Source: Bacteroidota bacterium
GTDB lineage: Bacteria > Bacteroidota > Bacteroidia > Cytophagales > Cyclobacteriaceae
NCBI GenBank assembly: GCA_027593175.1
Contig: JAQCJI010000003.1
Coordinates: forward strand, 1-64,000
Direction of reading: 5' to 3'
DNA: 64,000 nt
Shown here in pieces: positions 1 to 7,173 of the stretch. A model generated the notes under the pieces. It did no database searches. It was given only the letters and a program-made list of their open reading frames with translations, and had not been told where the DNA came from. The first letter of the stretch is position 1; every line of letters begins with the position of its first letter. A program made the position numbers and the translations under genes.

Positions 1-382
1 TTAAAATTTAATTGGGAATAAGTCCTAGTTTACCCACCATTCAAAAACACATTGTACACAAGAAGTTTATTCACTTTATTAAAAAGGTATTTTGTACACA
101 AAAAATTATCTTTTTACTTAATATATTGATTAATAAGAAATTAAGACTGTGAGTCTAGTGGATAAGGTGTGTAGAATACTAAGATTACGGGTTCCAATCT
201 GTGGTTAATTCTGAGAGAAACTGTTATCCACATGTCCACAGACTTAATAACTATTGTATTTTTTTTAATTAAATAGTTAACTATACATATAGTGAATAAA
301 AAACTGTGGATATCCTATTCTTGTGGAATAACTAATGATTTGTTAATATTATAAAACCAATCAACCCAAACCCACATAAGAC
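1..382. other. candidate replication origin (DnaA-box cluster, AT-rich)
   Basis: No gene is visible in this AT-rich stretch. It holds many 9-mers identical or one base off the DnaA box TTATNCACA: 67-75 (+, TTATTCACT), 157-165 (-, TTATCCACT), 200-208 (-, TTAACCACA), 224-232 (+, perfect TTATCCACA), 291-299 (-, TTATTCACT) and 305-313 (-, ATATCCACA). A looser copy is at 232-240. A very AT-rich tract at about 254-300 could be an unwinding element. TTGTACACA also occurs twice (52-60 and 92-100). A cluster of boxes beside an AT tract is the classic oriC pattern, and Bacteroidota origins are often not next to dnaA. No dnaA or parAB is in view, so the assignment is inference. Confidence 0.5.
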
Positions 383-2131
383 ATGGAACTTACCCGACTA
401 TTTGATCTTATTCCTTACCAGATGAGTAAGTTTAATAAAGAGATTGCTTTCAGTAGAAAGGAAGAGGGGTTGTGGAAAACATATTCGTCGAAAGAAGTTC
501 AAGATATTATCGATGAATTGAGTTTGGGTTTCTTAGCACAAGGAATTCAATCTGGTGAAAAAGTTGCAATTATCTCAGAAAATCGGCCGGAATGGAATTT
601 CATTGATTTGGCTCTGCAGCAAATTGGAGTAATCTCCGTTCCTATGTATCCGACAATTACGGTAGCGGATTATACATATATATTTGATCATGCCGAGGTA
701 AAGGTAATTTTTGCTGGAGATCAAACGATTTATTATAAAGCTCTTCAAGCCGGAAAAGAGCGAAAGATCTATTCCTTTGACCGTTTACCTGATGTTGCTC
801 ATTGGACCGAAGTGCAAGCACTAGGAAAATCTGGAGATCGGCACCTTTTAGATGGGTACAAGTCAAATGTAAAGTCCGAGGATTTATTTACAATTATTTA
901 TACATCTGGAACTACGGGTAGGCCGAAAGGAGTAATGTTAACGCATGCGAATGTGCTCTCAAATTTGATTTCAGTATCACACATCATGTCCCCTCCTGCA
1001 GGAATATCCAAGGTTTTGAGCTTTTTGCCACTTTGCCATATTTTTGAGCGAACAGCTTCCTTCTGTTTTATGTATATGGGTTATTCGATATACTATGCAG
1101 AAAACATGGAAACCATTGGAGATAACCTGAAGGAAGTGCAACCTCATCTCTTCAACACAGTTCCACGGTTACTTGAGAAAGTTTACGATAAGATTGTAGC
1201 AAAAGGATATGAGCTCACGGGGTTAAAGAAAAAATTATTTTTCTGGGCCTTGGAATTAGGGCTTAGAAATGATCCCGCCGCGGACATGGGAGTATGGTAC
1301 GACGTTCAATTGAAGATTGCCAACAAACTTATCTTTTCGAAGTGGAGAGAGGCATTGGGAGGAAATATTACGCAAATTAACTCGGGAGCTTCTGCTTTAC
1401 AGCCTCGTCTTGCTCGTGTTTTTTGGGCTGCAGGCATTAAGGTTTGCGAAGGGTATGGACTTACCGAAACCTCCCCTGTGGTGACAGCTTCGATAGGGAC
1501 CAAGGCCGAAATTCGGATTGGCTATGTAGGCAAGATTGTAAAAGATGTGGAAGTAAAAATTGCTCAAGATGGGGAGATTCTTGTAAAAGGGCCGAATGTG
1601 ATGCAAGGGTATTATAAAGAACCTGAGATGACTGCAGAGGTAATCAAAAATGGATGGTTCCATACTGGAGATATTGGAGTACTTGATGGGAGGTATTTGA
1701 AGATAACCGATCGCAAGAAAGAGATGTTTAAAACCTCAGGAGGAAAGTATATTGCACCGCAAGCCATGGAAAATAAGTTTAAGGAATCTTCGCTTATCGA
1801 GCAACTTATAGTGGTAGGTGAGGGGCACAATTATGCAGCCGCTTTGATAGTGCCTAGCTTTGATGGGTTGAGAGAATTTTGCAAACGCAGTGATATTTCC
1901 TACACCACAGATGCAGAGATGATCCAAAATGAGCGGGTAGAGGAAAAATATTTGAGTGAGGTGGAGCAGTTCAATCAGTTTTTTGGCAATTGGGAACAAA
2001 TCAAACGATTTGAATTGCTTAATACTCCATGGGGAATTGAAACCGGCGAACTTACTCCCACTATGAAACTCAAAAGGAAAGTAATTATGGAAAAGTATGC
2101 AGATCGCGTTGAGAAATTGTATCAAAAGTAG
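383..2131 (+). CDS. fadD: AMP-forming long-chain acyl-CoA synthetase
   Basis: Activates free fatty acids to acyl-CoA with ATP, the entry step of beta-oxidation. The 582-residue protein carries the P-loop-like AMP-binding motif YTSGTTGRPKG at residues 173-183. It also has the GYGLTETSP adenylate-binding motif, the TGD segment (WFHTGDIG) and the ITDRKKEMFKTSGGKYIAP hinge. Length fits bacterial long-chain ligases of about 600 residues. The ATG at 383 has no earlier in-frame alternative in the AT-rich upstream DNA. It precedes a MarR regulator and three further beta-oxidation genes on the same strand, which supports a fatty-acid rather than acetate or aromatic substrate. Substrate chain length is inferred from family and context. 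Confidence 0.9.
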   Translation: MELTRLFDLIPYQMSKFNKEIAFSRKEEGLWKTYSSKEVQDIIDELSLGFLAQGIQSGEKVAIISENRPEWNFIDLALQQIGVISVPMYPTITVADYTYIFDHAEVKVIFAGDQTIYYKALQAGKERKIYSFDRLPDVAHWTEVQALGKSGDRHLLDGYKSNVKSEDLFTIIYTSGTTGRPKGVMLTHANVLSNLISVSHIMSPPAGISKVLSFLPLCHIFERTASFCFMYMGYSIYYAENMETIGDNLKEVQPHLFNTVPRLLEKVYDKIVAKGYELTGLKKKLFFWALELGLRNDPAADMGVWYDVQLKIANKLIFSKWREALGGNITQINSGASALQPRLARVFWAAGIKVCEGYGLTETSPVVTASIGTKAEIRIGYVGKIVKDVEVKIAQDGEILVKGPNVMQGYYKEPEMTAEVIKNGWFHTGDIGVLDGRYLKITDRKKEMFKTSGGKYIAPQAMENKFKESSLIEQLIVVGEGHNYAAALIVPSFDGLREFCKRSDISYTTDAEMIQNERVEEKYLSEVEQFNQFFGNWEQIKRFELLNTPWGIETGELTPTMKLKRKVIMEKYADRVEKLYQK

Positions 2132-2387
2132 CGATTGTAATAGGCAAGAAGTACAATACACTAAGATGTAATAGGGGTAAGAAACGAGGCTCATTGCGTG
2201 TGGACAAGAGTTTTGTGAGCACCACAATCTATTACGTCAAACTTCATTATTCTACAATCCGTGAGCGACATTTGACATTAACTGAGTATTAAGAGTGTAA
2301 GAATTAGGATTCTGGTTCACACCTTGTACCTGGTATATCGTACTTTTTCAACTTTCGTAACCCATTTTTCGTATTCTTTAAAAAATA

Positions 2388-2401
2388 GTATGCATGCATA
2401 C
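2388..2401. promoter_or_regulatory. perfect 14-bp palindrome, candidate MarR operator
   Basis: GTATGCATGCATAC is its own reverse complement and ends 45 bases before the MarR-family start codon. MarR dimers bind short palindromes and commonly autoregulate, so this is a reasonable operator candidate. The link to this particular regulator is inference. Confidence 0.4.
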
Positions 2402-2416
2402 AAAATTTTTCTAATT

Positions 2417-2441
2417 TAGGGTCCCTATACTAGCTTAGGGA
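2417..2441. promoter_or_regulatory. TAGGG/CCCTA inverted repeats next to the marR start
   Basis: TAGGGTCCCTA (2417-2427) is an 11-nt palindrome centred on one base. Its CCCTA half also pairs with TAGGGA at 2436-2441 across an 8-nt spacer. The set ends 5 nt before the start codon at 2447, so it could be an operator or an mRNA hairpin masking initiation. Confidence 0.3.
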
Positions 2442-2446
2442 TACCT

Positions 2447-2908
2447 ATGAAAAAGGAAGAGACAGTTGATTATCCCATTAAAAGTGCTTGGCATGCTATT
2501 TCAAGAATGTACAATCAGCAAGCTGCCGAGGAGGGATTTACTACCGCCATTGGGTTTGTGTTGATCAACATAAATTCAAAGGAAGGAACACCGGCTACCA
2601 AAATAGCGCCCTTAATCGGATTGGAGACGCGCAGTCTCACCCGCATGTTAAAGACGATGGAGGAGAAGGGGCTGATTTACAAAAAGGCGGACCCGGCAGA
2701 TAAGCGTTCCGTACGCATGTTTTTGACTGAAGAAGGAAAACGGAAAAAAGAAATCTCCGTTCAAAGTGTTAAGCGATTCAATGAACAGATTCGCGCAGCA
2801 CTCAGTGAACAAGAGCTTGCCAGTTTTTTCGGGGTGATCTCAAAAATTCAAAATATTGTTGATCAAATTCAAACAAAAGAAGCCACTTTCAGATTTAGTG
2901 AGCAATAA
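2447..2908 (+). CDS. MarR-family transcriptional regulator
   Basis: A 153-residue winged-helix regulator. The recognition-helix region (LETRSLTRMLKTMEEKG, about residues 65-81) is followed by the wing motif DPADKRSVRMFLTEEGK, typical of MarR proteins. A C-terminal helix (about 115-145) would form the dimer interface. It lies 32 nt upstream of the hydroxyacyl-CoA dehydrogenase gene and is very likely cotranscribed with it. MarR genes in this position are common in Bacteroidota beta-oxidation operons, so control of fatty-acid degradation, perhaps by an acyl-CoA ligand, is a reasonable inference. Palindromes just upstream suggest autoregulation. Confidence 0.88.
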   Translation: MKKEETVDYPIKSAWHAISRMYNQQAAEEGFTTAIGFVLININSKEGTPATKIAPLIGLETRSLTRMLKTMEEKGLIYKKADPADKRSVRMFLTEEGKRKKEISVQSVKRFNEQIRAALSEQELASFFGVISKIQNIVDQIQTKEATFRFSEQ

Positions 2909-2940
2909 AGCCACCGCAACGCATTCTAATAAAATATACC

Positions 2941-5346
2941 ATGAATAAAACCATTAAAAAAGTTGCCATTTTGGGCTCAGGGGTAATGGGATCTAGAATT
3001 GCCTGTCACTTTGCCAACATTGGCGTGCAGGTACTTTTGCTGGATATTGTGCCCCTTGAACTCAATGAGGAAGAAGAAAAGAAGGGCCTGACGAAGGAAT
3101 CTCCCGCTGTCCGAAATCGCATTGTGACAACAGCCCTTCAAAATACACTTAAAGCCAACCCTTCGGCCATTTACGAAAAATCTAACTCCTCCAGGATTAT
3201 AACAGGGAACTTTGATGATGATCTTCCTAAAATCAAGGATTACGACTGGGTTATTGAAGTAGTGGTTGAGCGCCTAGATATTAAAAAGCTGCTGTTTGAA
3301 AAAGTAGAAAAATACAGAAAGCCTGGAACCCTCATTACCTCTAATACCTCGGGAATTCCGATGCATCTCATGTCTGAAGGCAGATCCGAAGACTTCCAAT
3401 CAAATTTTGTAGGAACTCACTTTTTTAACCCCCCGCGATACCTGAAGCTATTAGAAATTATTCCTGGACCAAAAACCAAACCTGAGCTAGTCGCCTTTTT
3501 GATGGCCTATGGAGATCGGTATTTAGGAAAAGAAACCGTTCTCTGTAAGGATACTCCCGCATTTATTGCGAATAGAATAGGAGTTTATGCCATCATTTCG
3601 GGCATGCACGCCGTTGAGAAAATTGGCTTTGGGGTCTCGGAAGTAGACAAACTTACAGGTCCTGTGATTGGTAGGGCGAAGTCTGCCACTTTCCGTACGA
3701 TGGATGTAGTCGGACTGGACACTACCGTCAATGTGGCCAACAACTTGTATAAGGCTTTGCCCCACGACGAATCCAGAGATAAATTTATCCTTCCCAAAAT
3801 TGTGGAGGTCCTTTACAACAACAAATGGTTTGGAGATAAAACGGGGCAAGGGTATTTCAAAATGACGCGTCATAAGGATGGAACGAAGGAGCTTCAGGAA
3901 TTAGACTTGAAGACTTTCACCTACAAAGAGGTGGAAAAACCTAAATTTAAAGCACTTGAGGCCGCCAAAGAGGTGGAAGACTTAAGAAGCCGCCTTAAGT
4001 TACTGGTAAATTTTGAAGATCGAGTGGGTGAATTTTACCGCAGCTCTTTTTACGATCTATTCAAGTATTGCTCCCATCGTATCCCTGAAATTTCAGATGA
4101 GTTGTACCGTATAGACCAGGCAGTATGTGCTGGTTTTGGTTGGGAGCTTGGTCCTTTCGAAACATGGGATGCCTTGGGCGTAAAAGAAACCATCGTTCGT
4201 ATGGAGGCCGCTGGTGAAAAAGTCGCAACGTGGGTACATGAACTTCTTGCCGCCGGATACGATTCCTTTTATAAGGTTGAAAACGGAAAGCGCAAGTACT
4301 ATGATATTGCTTCAAACTCCTACAAAGACATTCCGGGTTTGGAGGAGTTTATCCTTTTGGACACTCTCAAAGCTGCCGGCAAAAAAGTTTGGGGCAATGC
4401 TGGGGCAACCGTGTACGACTTGGGTGACGAGGTCATTGGCCTTGAGTTCCACACCAAAATGAATGCCATGGGTGCCGAAGTGATTGAGGGCATTAACACG
4501 GCCATCGGCATGGCAGAAAAGTCCTACAAAGGATTAGTTATCGGTAACGAAGGAGGTAATTTCTCTGCTGGAGCAAACTTGGCCATGTTGTTTATGTTTG
4601 CGGGCGATCAGGAGTTTGACGAGATCAACTTAATGATTGCGCAGTTTCAAAACACGATGATGCGCGCCCGCTACTCGACTGTACCAGTGGTGGTAGCCCC
4701 TCATAATATGGCTCTTGGCGGGGGATGTGAATTGTCGCTACACGCCGACCACATTCAGGCACACGCAGAACTATACATGGGTTTGGTGGAAGTCGGGGTA
4801 GGACTTATCCCTGCTGGTGGTGGAACGAAGGAGATGACGCTTCGTTTCTCCAATGGCATCATTGGAGGAGATGTAGAGCTCAACCAGCTGCAGGAGTACT
4901 TTATGAATATTGCTACTGCCAAGGTGTCTACTTCAGCTGAGGAGGCGCGAGGTTTGGGCTACTTGCGCGCTAAAGACGGGATATCGCTCAACAGAAAAAG
5001 ACAGTTGGCAGATGCAAAGTCAAAGGTTGCTTCCCTCTCAGATCTAGGCTATACCCAACCGATTCAACAAAATAACATCAAGGTGTTAGGAAATTCTGCA
5101 CTGGCCTACTTTGAAGCAGGGGTAACAGGAATGATCTATGGGGGCTATATCTCCGAGCACGATGCTAAGATTGCCAAAAAATTAGCCAATGTAATGGCAG
5201 GAGGGAATTTGTCTTCACCCACAGAGGTAACCGAACAGTACTTGCTTGACCTAGAGCGCGAGGCTTTCCTCAGCTTGACAGGGGAGAAAAAGACGCTGGA
5301 AAGAATACATAGTATTTTGTTTAAGGGAAAACCACTTAGAAATTAA
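2941..5346 (+). CDS. 3-hydroxyacyl-CoA dehydrogenase / enoyl-CoA hydratase bifunctional protein
   Basis: Carries out hydration and NAD-dependent oxidation in beta-oxidation. The N-terminal Rossmann motif AILGSGVMGS (G12, G14, G17) binds NAD. The dehydrogenase active site shows the His of GTHFFNPPRY (H160), and ANRIG is conserved. A C-terminal crotonase domain (about 480-680) has NFSAGANLAML and both catalytic-type glutamates, in ALGGGCE and GLVEVGVG. Order is dehydrogenase first, hydratase second, the reverse of E. coli FadB. The 801-residue length fits the Bacteroidota/actinobacterial type. It sits between the MarR gene and thiolase, consistent with one operon. Confidence 0.92.
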   Translation: MNKTIKKVAILGSGVMGSRIACHFANIGVQVLLLDIVPLELNEEEEKKGLTKESPAVRNRIVTTALQNTLKANPSAIYEKSNSSRIITGNFDDDLPKIKDYDWVIEVVVERLDIKKLLFEKVEKYRKPGTLITSNTSGIPMHLMSEGRSEDFQSNFVGTHFFNPPRYLKLLEIIPGPKTKPELVAFLMAYGDRYLGKETVLCKDTPAFIANRIGVYAIISGMHAVEKIGFGVSEVDKLTGPVIGRAKSATFRTMDVVGLDTTVNVANNLYKALPHDESRDKFILPKIVEVLYNNKWFGDKTGQGYFKMTRHKDGTKELQELDLKTFTYKEVEKPKFKALEAAKEVEDLRSRLKLLVNFEDRVGEFYRSSFYDLFKYCSHRIPEISDELYRIDQAVCAGFGWELGPFETWDALGVKETIVRMEAAGEKVATWVHELLAAGYDSFYKVENGKRKYYDIASNSYKDIPGLEEFILLDTLKAAGKKVWGNAGATVYDLGDEVIGLEFHTKMNAMGAEVIEGINTAIGMAEKSYKGLVIGNEGGNFSAGANLAMLFMFAGDQEFDEINLMIAQFQNTMMRARYSTVPVVVAPHNMALGGGCELSLHADHIQAHAELYMGLVEVGVGLIPAGGGTKEMTLRFSNGIIGGDVELNQLQEYFMNIATAKVSTSAEEARGLGYLRAKDGISLNRKRQLADAKSKVASLSDLGYTQPIQQNNIKVLGNSALAYFEAGVTGMIYGGYISEHDAKIAKKLANVMAGGNLSSPTEVTEQYLLDLEREAFLSLTGEKKTLERIHSILFKGKPLRN

Positions 5347-5349
5347 AAA

Positions 5350-5359
5350 AGTATCAAGT
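5350..5359 (-). repeat. AGTATCAAGT, left inverted copy flanking the IVP-like gene
   Basis: This 10-mer starts 4 nt after the dehydrogenase stop codon. It is the exact reverse complement of ACTTGATACT, found twice beyond the four-helix-bundle gene (5755-5764 and 5769-5778). The arrangement brackets the small gene. Confidence 0.55.
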
Positions 5360-5375
5360 AGTTAACTAATTACGC

Positions 5376-5729
5376 ATGCATAACTTCAAGGAACTTAAGG
5401 TTTGGCAGAAAGCAGTTGAGTTTGCGGTAAAAACGTATGCACTGACCAAGGCATTCCCTTCTGAAGAAAAATTTGGATTAGTTTCACAAATGAGAAGAGC
5501 GGTAGTTTCCATTCCCTCAAATATTGATGAGGGATGCGGCAAGACGTCTTCCAAATTGTTTGTTAACGCACCCGAAGTAAGTCTTGGTGAAAGTTATGAG
5601 TTGGAAACACAGTTGATTATTGCAGAAAAGACTGGGTTGATTTCTCCAGCGAAGGCAAAAGAAATGGATAAAGACTTATCTGAATTGCAACAGATGATCA
5701 TGGGTCTAAAAACTTCCAGTGCACACTAA
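5376..5729 (+). CDS. four-helix bundle protein (23S rRNA intervening-sequence protein family)
   Basis: A 117-residue all-alpha protein matching the S23/IVP family. It begins with FKELKVWQKAVEF, contains the signature MRRAVVSIPSNIDEG (usually SIPSNIAEG) and ends with ESYELETQLIIAEKTGL. The function of the family is not established. In spirochaetes and others the homologue sits inside 23S rRNA intervening sequences; in Bacteroidota it occurs as stray intergenic genes. Here it interrupts an otherwise conserved beta-oxidation operon and is flanked by inverted 10-mers, suggesting insertion as a small mobile-like unit. It is in the operon's orientation, so it is probably cotranscribed. Confidence 0.85.
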   Translation: MHNFKELKVWQKAVEFAVKTYALTKAFPSEEKFGLVSQMRRAVVSIPSNIDEGCGKTSSKLFVNAPEVSLGESYELETQLIIAEKTGLISPAKAKEMDKDLSELQQMIMGLKTSSAH

Positions 5730-5754
5730 TTTTACTAAATCAGCAGATGCCCCT

Positions 5755-5778
5755 ACTTGATACTAGCGACTTGATACT
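5755..5778 (+). repeat. two direct copies of ACTTGATACT
   Basis: Copies at 5755-5764 and 5769-5778 are 14 nt apart and inverted relative to the copy at 5350-5359. The 12-mer CTTGATACTAGC (5756-5767) recurs exactly at 9091-9102 and, reversed, at 54906-54917. Confidence 0.55.
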
Positions 5779-5814
5779 CTTCTTCTACTACTCACTAAAA
5801 ACATTCAATACAAA

Positions 5815-6990
5815 ATGGACGCATACATTATAAACGGATATCGATCGGCGGTAGGGAAATCCAAAAAAGGGGGATTTCGTTTTTATCGCCCGGACGATTT
5901 AGCGGCAGATGTGATTAAACATCTGGTGGCAAATACCCTTGGTCTGGAACCCAAAATGGTCGATGACCTCATTGTTGGCAATGCGGTTCCTGAAGCAGAA
6001 CAAGGCATGCAAATGGGTAGAATGATTTCACTTTTGGCCCTGGGCATTGACATTCCGGGATTTGTGATGAACCGATACTGTGGTTCTGGCCTTGAAGCCA
6101 TTGCCCTTGCTGTGGGAAAAATCAAGGCAGGTATGGCCGATTGCATTATTGCGGGAGGCACGGAGTCCATGTCTTTGGTGCCCATGATGGGGTACAAAAC
6201 GGCGCTCAACTGGAAGATTGCCGCTCAATCACCTTCCTACTATCTCAGTATGGGATTGACTGCAGAGGAGCTTGCCAAAGATTACAGCATCACACGAGAG
6301 GAGGCCGATGCTTTTTCTGTTCGGTCTCACGAAAAAGCACTTGCAGCAATAGCGGCGGGGAAGTTTAAAGACGAAATAGTACCCGTGGAGGTAGAAGAAA
6401 CTTACCTAGATGAAAAAGGTAAAAAGAAAACCCGAAAATATGTGGTGGACACGGATGAAGGACCTCGTGCAGGTACCACCATGGAGGCCCTTGCAGCCTT
6501 GAAACCAGCCTTTAGACTTGGCGGGCAGGTGACAGCAGGAAACTCTTCTCAAACCTCCGATGGGGCGGCCTTTGTGGTTGTCATGTCCGAGCGCTTGATG
6601 AAATCCCTTGGCCTAGATCCAATTGCACGAATGATGTCCTATTCTGTGGCAGGGGTTGATCCTCGTATCATGGGTATTGGTCCAAAAGAGGCGGTTCCCA
6701 AGGCGCTTAAGCAGGCGGGACTTGGCCTTCAGGACATTGACCTAATCGAGTTAAATGAGGCCTTTGCCGCTCAGGGTTTGGCCGTGATGAAGTCTTTGGA
6801 TATGAATCCATCTTTGGTCAATGTCAACGGTGGCGCAGTGGCATTGGGACACCCATTGGGATGTACAGGAGCTAAGCTTTCCATACAGCTATTTAATGAA
6901 CTTCGAAGACAAAATAAAAAGTATGGCCTCGTAACGGCTTGCGTTGGTGGAGGCCAAGGAGTGGCGGGGGTATACGAATTGCTTAAATAA
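5815..6990 (+). CDS. acetyl-CoA C-acyltransferase (3-ketoacyl-CoA thiolase)
   Basis: Cleaves 3-ketoacyl-CoA with CoA to give acetyl-CoA and a shortened acyl-CoA. The 391 residues show the nucleophile in NRYCGSGLEA (C89), the His motif NVNGGAVALGHPLGCTG, the ELNEAFAAQ segment and the second cysteine in TACVGGGQG, all canonical thiolase II features. The protein is a full-length degradative or biosynthetic thiolase. The operon (dehydrogenase/hydratase upstream, acyl-CoA dehydrogenase downstream) argues for degradation. The start at 5815 matches the family N-terminus (DAYIINGYRSAVGK). Confidence 0.93.
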   Translation: MDAYIINGYRSAVGKSKKGGFRFYRPDDLAADVIKHLVANTLGLEPKMVDDLIVGNAVPEAEQGMQMGRMISLLALGIDIPGFVMNRYCGSGLEAIALAVGKIKAGMADCIIAGGTESMSLVPMMGYKTALNWKIAAQSPSYYLSMGLTAEELAKDYSITREEADAFSVRSHEKALAAIAAGKFKDEIVPVEVEETYLDEKGKKKTRKYVVDTDEGPRAGTTMEALAALKPAFRLGGQVTAGNSSQTSDGAAFVVVMSERLMKSLGLDPIARMMSYSVAGVDPRIMGIGPKEAVPKALKQAGLGLQDIDLIELNEAFAAQGLAVMKSLDMNPSLVNVNGGAVALGHPLGCTGAKLSIQLFNELRRQNKKYGLVTACVGGGQGVAGVYELLK

Positions 6991-7173
6991 TTGTACCAAG
7001 AACGAGATCGAAGTAAGAAATGCGGTATTAAATTAATGTCGAACTCTGAGTGCAGAGTAGTGAAGTTTGAAGAGAAAATTTGTGGGAGAAATGAATTTCA
7101 TCTTACCATCGAAAGAGTCTCGTTTCTCGGCTCTTGCATCTAAAAAAAACATAACATAAAATAAACAAATCTA
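6991..7173. repeat. intergenic element with imperfect long inverted repeat
   Basis: Between thiolase and acyl-CoA dehydrogenase. The left arm near 6993-7021 (ACCAAGAACGAGATCGAAG) pairs imperfectly with a right arm near 7097-7140 (TCTCGTTTCTCGGCTCTTG). The centre has a perfect 6-bp stem, ACTCTG (7043-7048) with CAGAGT (7053-7058). No T-run follows, so it is not a normal terminator. It contains no gene. Confidence 0.35.

Larger units (their letters stand above)
2132..2446. other. 315-nt intergenic region with repeat remnant and regulatory palindromes
   Basis: No credible gene. The middle part has a repeat-like segment (2321-2345, CCTTGTACC...GTAC type) resembling other intergenic islands in this window. 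The last 60 bases hold a 14-bp palindrome and a second inverted repeat directly before the MarR gene, listed separately. No terminator with a clear T-run was found after the acyl-CoA ligase. Confidence 0.5.

Noticed and set aside
1736-2227. 163-codon minus-strand open frame opposite the acyl-CoA ligase
   Set aside because: Antisense to a well-conserved gene, composition Cys/Leu/Phe-rich without domains, no promoter; a shadow frame.
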